From NCBI GenBank assembly GCA_037074765.1, contig JBAMDO010000142.1, forward strand, positions 1-64,000: 64,000 nt of DNA. The letters run 5' to 3'. This DNA comes from Mansonella perstans. Taxonomy: Eukaryota; Nematoda; Chromadorea; Rhabditida; Onchocercidae. Both the position numbers and the translations under genes were made by a program. The notes beneath the pieces were generated by a model that saw only the letters and a program-made list of their open reading frames with translations, did not search any database and was not told the origin of the DNA. This document shows, one piece after another, positions 50,293-63,517 of this stretch (the stretch's first letter is position 1; the number at the start of each line of letters is the position of its first letter).

Positions 50293-50308
50293 TCCAAGCT
50301 CTGAAAAT
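50293..50308 (-). promoter_or_regulatory. Probable trans-splice acceptor of the AP-1 mu gene
   Basis: On the minus strand AATTTTCAG ends at 50301, leaving an 11-base leader before the ATG at 50289. There is no coding exon upstream, so this is a likely SL addition site. Confidence 0.5.
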
Positions 50309-50309
50309 T

Positions 50310-51540
50310 TATCACCTATCAGATCACATCCCAGATTTTCATCATAAATACACTAAATTAACATCCAACTCATTTCCAAAAACCTCTCCCATTCGTCATA
50401 GATACGAGATTTAACACAGTCCCTACTCATCAACTCTTTGTCTCAAAACATTAATAGTAGTTAGACTGAAATATTTGTCCTTAGGATGGAAGATATATGG
50501 GAATTATTTTTTCAGCACAAAATTTTTATCATTTTAAATATTTCACAAAAGTTTCTATATTTGTTTTACAATTCCATTTCAAAATATAACATTCATTTGA
50601 AAAGGTACTTTTTCCCAGCCGTCCTAAATCACTTTAATTTATTGCTAACAAAACTCAAAAGTTTTGATGATTGGCAATGGTAATGTTATTATTGACAATT
50701 TTTAGCAATCAACAGTGATTCTTGAATGGGACAATGTGTATTCGAAAGTTTTTCAATTGTTATAAGCTAAGTCCTTCAAGTTTATATTCTACATTCTTCC
50801 CATTTATTCAGAGCAGGTTTGTAATTATATTGTAGAAATAGCAATTTGTACGAAATGAGCTGTAGAAATTCTGCTAATAATTTTGTTAAGAAAATTTAAC
50901 TTTCTAGAACTTTAAATAATTTCAAATTTTTCATACTGAGCACCGAAACTTATTTGCAAATTTATTAAAAGAGCTTGGATGATTGAAGATTGTTTATTGT
51001 TATCGACTAACTTCATTGTTATCAGCTTGTTTTATTCATCCTTGTAAATTAAACAACCATTAAATAGCAAACGTGTAGATTCGATTCCTTAGAAAATATG
51101 TTTCTAATATATTGGATCGGTTAAAATTTAGATAAGTTAAAAAGGCATGTAAATACTTTTTTTTTTTTTCGTTTTTCAACTACTGTCTATGTGCTTCACA
51201 TATTTTTTAGCCAAAGAAGTGTGCACTTTGCATATTATCGTAGTTTCATCTATTTTAAGATACTGTGAAATAACAGTAAGATGAAAATTTTGTGATGTTT
51301 CTTTTAATTTTAGCATCATTTGGATGGACAATCAAAATGATAGCATTCTAGGGGGAGTGCAGGATTGTAACTTTTGAATTCAATAAATCTCTCAAAAAAA
51401 GCATAATTGCCAGTCTTATTCACAGTTTCTCATATAATCACTTTCAGAATACTTTTTCCTACCAGGATACACATTTAAAATTTTAATCCTCAATAATCGA
51501 GAATAGAGAAAAGTAGAGAAATTGTATTTTGTATGGTTCC
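50310..51540. other. Intergenic region between divergent genes
   Basis: Lies between the AP-1 mu start (minus) and the 51541 gene (plus), so it should contain both promoters. No coding exon and no recognisable element. Confidence 0.55.
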
Positions 51541-54026
51541 ATGCGGTTGGTTTCTATTTTAATGACGATCGCTTTGGTCAGTGCTCATCATCAGCTTGGG
51601 ATACAAATAACTGTGAGTTTTTTGAGAATGGGTTATGGCCTACAGAAATCTGATAGAAATGAAGCAAACTTGGCATCAGAAAATACCTTGGTTACGAATC
51701 TTTTGCAATTATAAATAAAGAATTTATTTTCAATCGCATACAACAAAACAATTTTGTGTTGTTTAAGTTATTTCAAAAAATCAATTTTTTTTGGGGGGAA
51801 TCATTTGTAAAGTATCTATAGAAATATTTGCATAAAAATTATATTTAAAAATTTGTAAATTTCTTAATATTTAAAGGAGCAGAAAAAGTTTGGGACAAAA
51901 AACATAAGCTCCTTAATTTTAACAGTCTAGCATTTAACAACTTTTAAATTTGATTGAAATTAATTGAAAGTGTTAGAATATAAAATATTAAGTTGAATAT
52001 ATAAGATTCCTTGATATTTGCAGAGATTTACTGGAAAAGAAATTGAGCAGTGCGTATCAAAAGAAGCATATTTCTTTAGAGAGAATAATCAATTGATGAT
52101 TTTGAGTGTAAGTGCGGAGTGCAATAAGCCACTGATAGATGTTGTCCAATACGCTAAAACGATACCGGAAGAACTACGTGTACACGTGATCAGTGTCATT
52201 GAAGATTATGAAAAAGAAATATTTCCAATGGTATGAAATGCGCTGTAACTGAAGAATTATTATAAAATTTGACTATCCTAATTGTAGCCATATGAACTGT
52301 GCGAAATAATTGTCGCTGACGATATGAATGAGGAAACTGTGAAGTGGCTAATAATCGACTGTAATGAAAGTAATTATTTCCATATTAAATATACACGGAA
52401 ATGCATATTTTCAGTGGAATGCATTTCCTGCTCTCCTTACCAATATTAATTCCATATGACAGTATAATGTAACAGTTGATTTTCATAATTGCCAGTTATC
52501 AAATCACTCCAATTTATCAGTTATTCAAAGGATATATCTAATATAATTCTGTTCTTCAAAAATTGTAGGCAGCTGAAAGATGTCATATAAGAATCATTTA
52601 CTGTGCAGGAAGTAATTTTTCCACACTCATTTATTGTATGATACAGTAATGGTGAAACAAATTCCCTAAGCCATATTCTTTTTAGCAATAGTAAAGATAG
52701 AACAGCGATCCAATTTTTATCGATCAATAGCAAAATTATTTGAAGTTGTTAACTACTTTTTTTAAAAAATTTTTGAAGATTTTACAGCTAATAGACATTC
52801 TTTATTTCGTCAGCTTATTACTAGCTATTACTACAGGCATAAAGAACGATAGTACGAGGTCATGGGTCAAATGGGTTATTATAGCGGTCAATGTTACCAT
52901 AGTGATCACAGCCGCAACATTCTACTGCTATGCAAAGGAAAAAAAACAAATGAAAGGGAAGCAGCAAGAACAGGAGCAACAACAACAACAACCAGATGAG
53001 CAAAGCCAACAAACGTTTCGAAAAGTACCTTTTAAAAAGTTAAGTGATGTGGCGGACCGCAGAACTCCAGGAAATGCATCAGTTACTCCAATATCAAATT
53101 CATCCAATTCCAAGTTAATCCAAAATGTTTGTTAGATTTAGCATTTAGTGTTCCAATAAATTAATTTCTTAGTTTTTTAAATTTAGAAGCAAAGGACATT
53201 ATCCTCTTTTACCAATTAATAGCTCTTTATCAGATAGCATGGAAAATAGTCAGCTGATTTATTTTAATCCTAATAAGCAAGGCAAAAATTACAAAAATTA
53301 CCGATGCAACTCATAACGGAAACTTGATCGGAATTATAATATTTTGTTTGCAGATGTTTAAAAAAATTCATGGCCATTTAACTATCTATTTAACCAAAAT
53401 CACTAAATAAATTAATAGATTTTAGTTTTGTTCGAAAACTTTAATGAATAAATAAATATTTGTTTAATCTTATTTTGGTAACCAATAAACTTTAAAATAA
53501 TGATTTTAGCATGTGCATACAAAGGAAAATGTACGGACGGAACAAAGTGAGTTGGAAGAAATTAATGAACGGATCAACCGATTAGCTGATGAGGAATTTC
53601 AAGAAGAAAAAAAGAAATTAATAGCATTTTATAAAGTTAGTAGTACAAGTTTGCCCTTTATTGTACAAAAAAAAAAGATGCAGTAGTGTATGACGGAATG
53701 CATTGCATGTTAAGCAAATATAAACTGAGCATTGTTCCTGAAATAGTTCACAACTCTTTCAAATGAAAAATGATTTTCATTGCAGATAAAAAAGCGAAAT
53801 TTATCTACAAAAATCTGTTGACAGAAACTACCACATTTTTTTATATTGATTTCATGTGATGGTCGTTGAGCTGTGAAAACTGCGTTATCAACCGTTACTG
53901 CTTTTGCAGCGAGTCCGACAGTGCTTTCCGGAGAAAACGGAAAAAACGCAAAGCCAATCCGAAAAGTCGCAGAAATCCGGCGAGGCTCACTCTAATTCAT
54001 TAAATGACAATAATAATATTCATTAA
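51541..54026 (+). CDS. Predicted type I single-pass membrane protein, family unknown
   Basis: 297 residues in six in-phase exons: 51541-51612, 52024-52230, 52288-52369, 52837-53126, 53510-53635 and 53910-54026. Residues 1-16 are a signal peptide (MRLVSILMTIALVSAH). The predicted lumenal or extracellular part of about 110 residues contains four cysteines (EQCVSKE, SAECNK, YELCEI, IIDCNE) and no obvious named domain. A transmembrane helix follows (WVIIAVNVTIVITAATFYCY), then a basic stop-transfer sequence (AKEKKQMKGK). The cytoplasmic tail has a Gln/Glu-rich run, a Ser/Thr/Pro-rich segment, a charged helical stretch (ELEEINERINRLADEEF; probable coiled coil) and a final Gln/Ser/Lys-rich segment. 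The gene is divergently oriented from AP-1 mu. I do not recognise a family and assign no function. Confidence 0.75.
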
Positions 54027-55098
54027 ATAACATTAATAGATGAAGACGAATGAAAATAACTATCGGATATACCGTTATAATTATGTTATTAATGTTCATT
54101 ACAATAATATAGAAATTAATTTAAATTTTCAATTCGTTGCATTCGAAAAGTTAAGCATGCTGTGTGATAATAAAGAACACCGAGCAATGGCAACGATTGC
54201 GCATAAATGATTTTGCATAAGTAATCATAAAGTTATCAGTTCTTGCTCAAAGACTCTTACTAATATCTGCTAATACTCACTGCTACATTAAACAATTAAG
54301 TAAATTTCGAAACTTCTAAAACTAATTTTAAAATTGTTTCAGAGCGATGAGAAGAAATGCATTTACTCCGTCTTCCTCTCATCTTGTCCTATTTATTTTC
54401 TTTTTCTGCATTCAGCTCCATCAACTTGCCTTAATTATGGATGGCATCGTCCTTACTCTTCCTTTTCGCCCCTCATTCTTTTCTGTCGTAATCTCTGCTT
54501 CTTAAATATTGTTAAAATTTTCAATAATAAAATCAATAAGCTCTATTTCCAATAATTATTTTTTTCTCTTCCACTTCATACACTTTTACTGATTATATTG
54601 TTCATGCCATTTATGATTAGTTTGAAATACAGTTTGATAAATAAGGATTAAATGATTGAATGTTATAAAATATCTTTGGTCTTTTTTATTTTATAAAATA
54701 TTCAAAAGAATATTTAAAGAAATTGTAATTAGTATCTGTGATCAAATTTTTCTAACGCTAATTTTGTATCGATCATATTGTTTGTCAATGCGGAATTTTG
54801 ATCTAGGTGATTCAGCTATTCTCAATCATATTTATTATTTTATCTTTCAGTAAAATATAAAAGTCCTATGTCACTTATGCTTTTCATATTGTTTTCCAAT
54901 TTATTATCGGTCATTTCTGCACCATTTATTGATGGCAACGAAGCAAACAGTTAGCATTTTCCATCCTTCATTCTTTTGAATCAATTTCTATTCAGATAGA
55001 ATCTTAAACATTCTCGTGTCTTTGATATTGCATTGATAGAATTCCTGGATAATGAATGATTTGTTTTAAAAACACTGTGAATAATTAAATGATAATAT
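54027..55098. other. Gene-free stretch
   Basis: AT-rich, with an AATAAA at about 54171-54176 that could serve the upstream gene. No supported exon. Confidence 0.55.
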
Positions 55099-55898
55099 AT
55101 GAAATTTATTCTGATGCTGGAATTATCAAATTATTATCCCTACATTACAGCGTTCGTTAAAGAGAATTCGTTGAAGAAATCGAATGAAAATATATTTCCG
55201 ACCGAAGTATTGTATCGTTCAAAGGAGCTCGAATATATTGAATATCGAAAGGAAGAATATGTGAAAAATAAAAATCACAATATTTTACGTCCGAAGTTGG
55301 GTAATTGGATTGGGCCACTGGCCTTAACGATAAGTGATCCAGATGAGCAAGCCGTTGCTTATTTGCCATTAAAAGTGGAGGACAAAAACAAAACTGATGA
55401 CAGTCAGGAAACTGAAGTAAATATTATCTTATCAAAATTTGGAAGATATAAACTATTCTGTATTTCGCTGTTATTTTTCATGATTATAATTCAGATTTTA
55501 TAAAAATAGGTGCGATAATCGTAACTTATCGTAATCTCTACTTTACAGAGAAATTTGAAATTCTCAACAGAATTAACTTGAGTCAGCCAAAAACTTCGAA
55601 ATGAAATTGACAATTGAAATTGTTCATGGATAATATTTTTTAAATTTAGTCAATGTTCGAAAAAATGGTGATATCATCGACTACGAACTCCACCATTCAG
55701 GTATTCGAACACAGCGCAACAACAGCAGATGATTTCTCAAACGATGAGGAACAGAAAAAAGGTCCGGAATTCAGTACTGAATTAGGACAACAACCAGATA
55801 TACAGGGAACATTCGAAGAGCTAAATACTACAGAAGTTTATGAAGAACCATTTATTCGGCTTTATGTAAAACCGCTCTGCGAAGGGCTTACATGTTAA
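55099..55898 (+). CDS. Hypothetical protein, two exons
   Basis: Exon 55099-55416 (ATG, then a donor GTAAAT after ACT GAA) joins exon 55650-55898 (after AAATTTAG) in phase 0 and ends at TAA, giving 188 residues. The first exon is charged (ELEYIEYRKEEYVKNKN; LRPKLGNWIGPLALTISDPD). The second is acidic and Thr/Ser-rich, ending PFIRLYVKPLCEGLTC. Reading through the donor instead adds a hydrophobic tail (LFCISLLFFMIIIQIL) and stops at 55501-55503, a possible tail-anchored isoform. Another acceptor at 55149 would make the first exon internal. No family is recognised. It does not splice in frame to the KATNIP exons downstream. Confidence 0.45.
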
Positions 55899-57113
55899 AA
55901 CTAACTGAATCAGCTTTTAAATCTATTGTGCTGAGATCCGAGCCTATTGATTGAATCTCCTAATAATTTTGTCCTTACGCCTTCAATCAAGAAACTGGAA
56001 ATTGATTTTTGATTTTTACATTTTCAAATTTAAAAAGAAATCTGACTACAAGGTAATATGAGTCTAGCGTTGTCGCTCAATCATTATTCCGTTTTTCTCA
56101 AAACAATTTCATTAAAGAGAATCATTTATCAAATTATTCTGCTTCCACCTATGCAATGATGGCACAGTCTTGATGTCTTGATGTAGGATAAAGCGTTAAG
56201 ATCAGGAAGAAGACTTCCTTGCACCTTGCATTTTGCAACTTTGATAAGAGATTTGATCCGATCAAACGTCTTGAGCTTCCAGCATTAAATGATGCATCGC
56301 TATTCGTGAAAACAGAGTGATAAGTCTTGTTGAAGCTCACTTATGCTGTGTATCAATTTCAGCCTGACAAGATTAGGATATCGCATGCTAAGTTGTCATT
56401 TCTGAAAAGAAAATATAAATGAGATAAGAATGATTTTCTTAGTGGTAGAAAGTAAAGTAGAAGCTTTGCACAAACAGTAATAGAGTTGAGCTTGTGATAA
56501 ACAGGTCAAAAAAAAGTAAAAATTAGTAAAGTTAAAAGAAAAAGAAATTATGATGAATTCAAGTTGCAAATGTTGCAATAAAGGTATCCATGGCAACATA
56601 TCATAAGCCTATGACGTTTCAACTTCCACTATGTTTTCTTACACTTTTCGTTCCAAACATTGAATATAACAACGTTTCTTTTTTTGCTTTTACCATTCTT
56701 TTGAAAATTATATTGACTGTGTTTGGTATAGGTCGAATACAAATGTGTCGTAGCAGCCAATTAATAAAGCAAGTAATCTCTTGTTAATTAATGTGTCGCC
56801 TGCTTCTGATCATCCATCCTTATCAACTGAACCAAGGATTTTTGTGCAAAAAATGATAAAAGAAAGGAGATAAAATTAGAATTCCTACTTGCAGCAGCCC
56901 TCTAATTTGATGCTTGATGTTGCGATACTTGAAACTGCAATAAATTATATCGAAGAAGAAATGACACCGATAAATTCTGTCATTGTATAATTCAGATTGC
57001 AAGGTCAAACCGAATCCTCCAAACATCCTGATGAAATGATCTGCGTCATCTCATAACAAATTGACGATCCTGAAAGATGTCGATAAGTATGAAGAAGCAT
57101 TCGTTTGATTGCA
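55899..57113. other. Gene-free stretch
   Basis: No supported exon on either strand between the hypothetical gene and the first KATNIP exon. Confidence 0.5.
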
Positions 57114-57589
57114 ATGGATCAGGCGAAACGTACGTATGGAAGTCGTCTTTTCAGTATATATAGCTCAATTAGATTAATTCCATTTTAATAGATTATTACA
57201 GTAAAATAGTCAATAATGGTAAATTGTTACCATAATCCTGAGAATAGTTATACGCGTTTGGCTACTTATGCTTATTTATATGATGATTATTTTGATTATT
57301 TCTGTTCAATTTAAGATGTGATTTCGTGATTCCAGAGCTCCCACGAGGTGAGCTCTTTCGATTTATCCTGTGCAGTTCTTGGGACGATCCTCACTTCATA
57401 GGTCTCAACACTATCGAGCTATTTAATGCGGATGGTGAGAGACCGCTGATTGACAAAGTAAGGCATCATCATGTCTTGATTACTCTTCCTGAAGACAGTC
57501 CATTACATTATGCTATTAGTGGAAAGTATCAATTACTGAAAAATATAGGTTATTTGAATTAATAAATATTCATAATTGAATTGGTATTT

Positions 57590-57628
<39 letters not shown>

Positions 57629-60600
57629 ATTTTGAACACTATGAACAGCATGTTCACCATAAAAATAATAAAAAGAAAAATCAGTTTGCAGATGAGAACA
57701 AATGCAACAATAACACGTGGTTCATTAGATAACGTATTTAAAAATGGAGAAGCGAACCTATCTACCAATGATCCAAGCAAAATGTGGTCTGCCAGGTATA
57801 CATGTAAAACAGTGCAAAATTAAAAAAGAAAAGAAAAACGCTATAATTATAGCGTTGGATGATTAGAATGTATAAGTAATATTTTAACATAATAATTTCA
57901 GATACGACAATCTGATGGAATTACTTTACATTGAAGTTCTCCTCAAGAAGCAGGAAAGTATTGCGATGATCCGAATTTGGGTATAACTTTTGCCCATACA
58001 AATTAAACGAAGTAAACAGCTCATAAGATAAAAATAAGCGAAGCAAAAAACTGGAAAAAAAACTGTTAATTTTTGAATTAAAATTACGAAAAAGTATTGA
58101 AGGAACTTTGTAGAATTATAATGAATCTCGTGTTCACGCATTGTGCGGTGTGCATGATCTTCGTATCGAATTAGATGGTGCAACTATATTTCGTGGCGAG
58201 ATATCATGCGCATTTACTTTCGAAAATGAGGATGAATCAATGGGTGATGTTAGTTTTTCTTGGATATTTCTTGGTAACTGTCGGTCATTTCCTGATTTTC
58301 AGGAGATCAAAAGATATTTAATTATTATTCACTGTTGTAATTTCACTACAAATAAGAGATCCCCCGTAATCTGACTTTGAGTTTGAAGGAAGAAATGTTT
58401 CATTTATTCAAGTATTTCTGAAGCTATATAGAGGTGATGAAGTCATGATCAAACACGTTAAAATCATTGTAAACTGTATGCATGACGAGTACTTCGATTG
58501 ATTTCACTTTCATAATTAGAGGGAAATAATTTTGTGTTAATTTTGAAATAATTTAGACGATTCTGTTTACAACAAATGATGCCATATTGGATCTAATTGC
58601 TGAAAATGATAAGTGTTTGCGAAAAGATGAAATAATGCAAATTGATTTGGACCTTTATGAATTAAACAAAGACCTTGAAGGTTTTTGTTTCAATATTTTT
58701 GAAATAAGTGAATAAATATATTCTACAAACGATTGATTATTTTTGTTTCACTGTAATGATGAATGTGTGGTATTTTATTAAATCAGTAGCATTAATGGAT
58801 TTTTGAAATGTTTTTACAATTATTAGCAGGATTGAATAAGTGCAGTAAAGTTGACTTGATTTATATCTAAACTATAACACTTTAATATTTGTTATTATGA
58901 TGCTTCTTGAACTTGAGATATCATAGTGTGCTTTATTTGCATTAGATAAATAGTGTCTTAATGAAAATTAAAACTGAATGTTGTCATCTTCTTTAAAAAT
59001 AGTGAATGCAGAAGAACTGCTTTCAATTTCTACTACAATCGAAACGCCGCCAAGAACAGTAAATGCGCCGAATGTTCTGAGACCAACCACCGGTGATCGA
59101 AAAACTCGAAATGTAATGCGATCCAATGGTCAAAAATCAACAAATAATGATATCACTGAAGAAACTGTTTTGAAGCCATCTGTTTATGGCTGCATTACAG
59201 GAGATGAAAAGAAAAATGATGAGGCGAAAACAAAGCAAGAAAATATTGACCTTCCTCTGCTTAAAGGTATTTTAAATTTAAAGAAAACTGGACAATAGCT
59301 CATTAAACTCTTCTTTTTGTGATTTACGAAAATGCTTATTTAAGTGGAAGTTACTTATTGAGTCCAAAATGCAACACTGATTTCTATACAAGAAAATATA
59401 TTATTGGCTTTTATACATCAACAATGAATGTTTCCTTTTCCATATAGAAACCAATACATTATCATGAAAAATGTTGCAGATACTAGTATTATGTCTTACT
59501 GTATGATCTAAGAGTACACATATGAAGCACGAAAGAAATGGGCTTCCAACATCTATTTTACTAACAATATGAATTTCATGAAATAAGGATAACGGCTTTA
59601 TTTAAATGTTTTCAAGTCTAATTTTTTTTTTTGTTGAATCCCATTATAGGAATAAGTTTTCAGTACTTCATATAGAACTTCTGGAAAACTGGGGTGCGAC
59701 GGATTGTATTGGCTTAACAGGTTTACAATTTCTCGGTCCGCATGGTACTATTCTAGACCGTGTGAATTGCAGTATAACAACTTCTACTGCTATACAAACT
59801 TCATACAGGTTTTTGTCATATTGCTATAGATGTTTTCCGTCATGTTACTACATTGTTGAATCAACTAATGATTTATTCGAGCAAATTTCATACTGAGAAT
59901 CTCCAAAAAAGAGTATTTGTTCAATACTTCTGAATCTACTGAGAGTAATCGCATGCAGTATTGCTCGTCCAGTATTTCAAATTTCTAAATTAATAAATAG
60001 TTGGTTTAATGAAAACCACTTTTGTGTCTTCGCATATAGAGCTTCTTTGAACTTCATGGGATGAGTACATGCAAATCTGTTTAAAACAATAATGCCGAAG
60101 CATTGTGTTACTTCTGTTTGTCTTCCATTTGTGATAATCTATTTGAGAGCTTACTATTCAAAGGTGAAAATATTGGATTTAGATTATTAAATGGGAGGAA
60201 TTTAACAAGAAACAGGGAAGATATGTGGCTTTCGTCGTATTCGCATAATTCACCACCAATACGAATTACAGTGACGTTTGCAGAACCTATCTTTGCTTCA
60301 GGTGCATCATTTAGTATGAGCATAATATGTTGAAAGCGGTATAAGAGCAAATTTTATAGGATTTGTGCAATTATACACAGACGAATAATCAGACAATACA
60401 TTTTATCTAAATTTGAAATTTGAATGTGCAATCTTTTCTCAGAATTAAAAAGAATTATAGAGTCATTAGGAGAGCAAGTTGTCAATCATTTCATCTTTAT
60501 ATGATTTTGATTCTTTCATAGATGAATGTCATTTTTTATCCTTTAGGTATTTGCGTATGGAATTATAATGCTTCACCGGAGATGTCATATGCAGGAGTGC

Positions 60601-62252
60601 GTTCTATCCAAATGTATGTTAATGGTAAATTGCTCCAAGGGCCCATTATGCTGAGGAAAGCTCCAGGTTTCTCATAATTAGTTTGTGAAGCTATATTTCC
60701 TTTTCTTACTTACTGCTACTTTTGTCCTTGAATTTCTGTCGATACACCGATATGTCTTTGTCAAAAACTAAATTATTCTTCCCAATTGATTCAGCTAGTC
60801 CCTTCTCACTTTTTAGACTATCCTTGTTTTTAATCTCCATTAAGTTAAGCTTTTAAGCATGAGCACTTAAAGTTTCTCCTATGGAAATTTCAGGATATAT
60901 TCATTTCGATTATGTGCAAGATATTATTTTCAGCAAATGCATTCTTTACAGACCTATATCCAGACCACAAACACAGTCCGTTAGTGGATGTTAGTGACGA
61001 AATCTTCAAAATTACTTTTTTCAATAATATTACTTCTTAATATCTTCCACAATTTTTGTTATCTATTTACATGTTTTTTAACAGAGTATTTATCAAGTTT
61101 TTTAGTAGAGTATCAAGCAAAACCTTGAAGTTCAGTACATCAGCAGGATATTGTTTACAGTTACATATCAGTTGCGGTTGCATTGTAGTTGGGGTGATGA
61201 ATATTACATTGGTCTTAACGGCATCGAATTTTACAATCATTACGAAGAGCTTATCAAACTTCTTCCACAAAGTTTGCTTATACACTGTTATAATTATTAT
61301 GTATATTTTTGACTTGACTTATATCAATGAGCATATTAAATTTTCATTTTAGCCATACTGAAATAGGTATTTATCCTATTATATCACCAAACTTTATAAA
61401 AGTACTGTGAATAGAAATATAATTTTGCAGACATCGCAGCATTCCCGGAGAGTGTGAACGTATTGCCGAATGTTAATGATGATCCACGAACAAGTGACAA
61501 ACTCATTGATGGTTTCAATGATACCGAAGAGTTTTTTTTTTTCACTTATTTTCTATCCAATGATATAACTATCTAGCATTTAAAAAAATTTTAATACTTA
61601 AAGATGGGTTACTAATTAATGTGAAATCTTCATTGGGTAGCATTTTTGTGAAGGTAACAAAGGAATCTGTTTTTACACAATATAAAATCTTTGACAATTT
61701 CAGTCCATCCCACATGTGGTTGACTCCAATTTTGCCTAATCGTTGTGCACGGGTGTTTGTTGTGTTCGATATTCCAACATACGTATCACATATTAATGTG
61801 TACAACTACCGGAAGACACCGAAACGCGGAGCACAACTAGCCACTGTTCGTATCATTTTAATAAAGAAATACGGGACTCACTATCATTCGTTTTTTCTTT
61901 TAAAACTTATGAAATCAATAAGAACAAGTAGTACTAATATCCTTATTGTTTAATTTGAAGGAAATCTATGCATATATTTATGAAATCTCCTTGAAAATAT
62001 TTCTAACTTTAAGCATATTTAAACTTATCTGATATTTATAAATATCGAGTTCTCAACATTTTAGATATTTTAACTTGTATATATTATACATGTATTTTAT
62101 TGTTACATGGACAATTTTAAAATATACACAATAATTAAAGATGTTAAATTTTATAGATATCTGTTGATGACCTGATTGTATTTAGCGGTGAAGTTCCACA
62201 AAGCACGCCATATAAAACCGGTGTATTGTCGATCTCGCTACGAGAAGAATAA
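57114..62252 (+). CDS. KATNIP: KATNIP homologue (katanin-interacting protein, DUF4457)
   Basis: Recognised exons: 57336-57457, 57692-57795, 57902-57980, 58114-58248, 58557-58680, 59012-59266, 59664-59808, 60150-60313, 60547-60666, 60894-60989, 61161-61271, 61431-61530, 61704-61845 and 62157-62252, continuous in phase. A possible initiator exon is 57114-57129 (MDQAK, donor GTACGT), giving about 602 residues. Three repeated modules follow the family pattern: SSWDDPHFIGLNTIELFN, ENWGATDCIGLTGLQFLG and CSWGDEYYIGLNGIEFYN. After these come IRIW/NYNESR, CVWNYNASPEMSYAGVRSI and VYNYRKTPKRGAQLA. Also present are RIELDGATIFRGEISCA, TILFTTNDAILDLIAEND and DDPRTSDKLIDGFND. Human KATNIP binds katanin and microtubules and is tied to ciliary function (Joubert syndrome). 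The vertebrate protein is over 1,600 residues, so this one is much shorter or its 5' end is missing. Weakest junctions: 59664, 60150 and 61531. Confidence 0.88.
57592..57624 (+). repeat. Poly(A) tract in a KATNIP intron
   Basis: About 33 A residues, interrupted at most slightly, between the exons ending at 57457 and starting at 57692. Confidence 0.9.
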
Positions 62253-62319
62253 CTTATTTAATACTTGCTACGTTTAGCATTCTTTCTTACTGATTATCCA
62301 TTTAATAATCGTTTTGATA

Positions 62320-62325
62320 AATAAA
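62320..62325 (+). terminator. Putative polyadenylation signal of KATNIP
   Basis: AATAAA 68 bases after the TAA stop, a suitable distance for the 3' end. Confidence 0.45.
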
Positions 62326-63176
62326 ACCCGAACTTGTCAGGATATCTCACATTATATACTATTTATATTTTCATTATAATTAGAATAACAAATAATGGTT
62401 GGTAAGTAAGGACCGAAAAAAATGATACATTAACTAAATCATCAATTAAATCTGAAGAGTTCAAATATCTGAAATGCTGAATAAATAGTTTTGAAGTAAA
62501 TAGGAGTGGATTAAGTAAATTATTATCGTCGAGACTTTTCGCCACAGCATACAATTAGGTTGCTACTGTGTAAACCACTCACTAATTTGCTTTATCAAAG
62601 AATAAAACAAATTCTAGTATAAGATGCCTAACTCATTTGGTGCTATTCATTGCTTTCAAATGAACAATTAATATGGGAGATAAAATTTTTTTTTAATTTC
62701 ATGAGTGAAACTACGCGATATATTTGTGAAAAGATTCTTTTTAATGAGTGCTTTTTGTTCGATTCGTAAAGACAATAAATTTACTTAATCCTGATACAAT
62801 CGGTCAAACATTGTTTCATTCTGGAAAGGTTTTTTTGACATATAATCGGTTCAAATTATTTTAAATTTAGCATAGGTTAATGAAATAGAAATGCCGATGC
62901 AGTTATTAATTCTTCAAATGATCTTAGGATGTTGCGAATCAAAATAAAAAAAGTTCCATCAACGCGCACCAAAAAGGAGACATAAGTGGTACCAAAAAAA
63001 AAAAAAGGAAACATAATACATATATCAATAGTAACTATAATATTAGAGATTACGGATGTTCATTCGGATTGAAATTTGTCCTTGGTAAAACTATCAAAGC
63101 TTAATCAAGCGGCAAGTAATCATTATTATTCCAGAATAAAGATATAGTAACATCATCACTGTTGGAGCTTCTATTT
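62326..63176. other. Intergenic stretch
   Basis: No exon seen. An acceptor-like TTATTATTCCAG ends at 63134, 43 bases before the next ATG, and may be a trans-splice site. Confidence 0.5.
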
Positions 63177-63517
63177 ATGGCTATTGTTTTCAATTTAAAA
63201 GTGCGCAAGTCGATAACAATTTCTGAAATATCTGATCGTCCCGAAGAACTAAACAAATCAAATGCTTTATTAGCTCTCGATGAATATAAGTAAGTTTTCT
63301 CTAGATTTGTTCAATGAGAGATTTTTAGATTTTTGAAGCATCTATGTGCGCTAACTAAGTTGAACGTTAATGATTTAAACACTGGCCGTATAACAAAAAA
63401 AAAAAAAAAAAAGAAAAAATGATATGTTATTTATTTGGCAATTCTTAATTATCAGTATTTCTCCATGCTCTCAGAGAAACTTTACAGAAATTTGGATCTT
63501 CGAATGATAAAACTTAA
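63177..63517 (+). CDS. Start of a small gene at the right edge
   Basis: The ATG at 63177 opens a frame MAIVFNLKVRKSI ... PEELNKSNALLALDEY, leaving through a strong AAGTAAGT donor (exon 63177-63289). The next acceptor (GCTCTCAG, ending at 63474) continues in phase as KETLQKFGSSNDKT to TAA at 63515-63517. This would be a 51-residue protein; alternatively the second exon is different and the gene runs past the window. No family is recognised. Confidence 0.4.
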
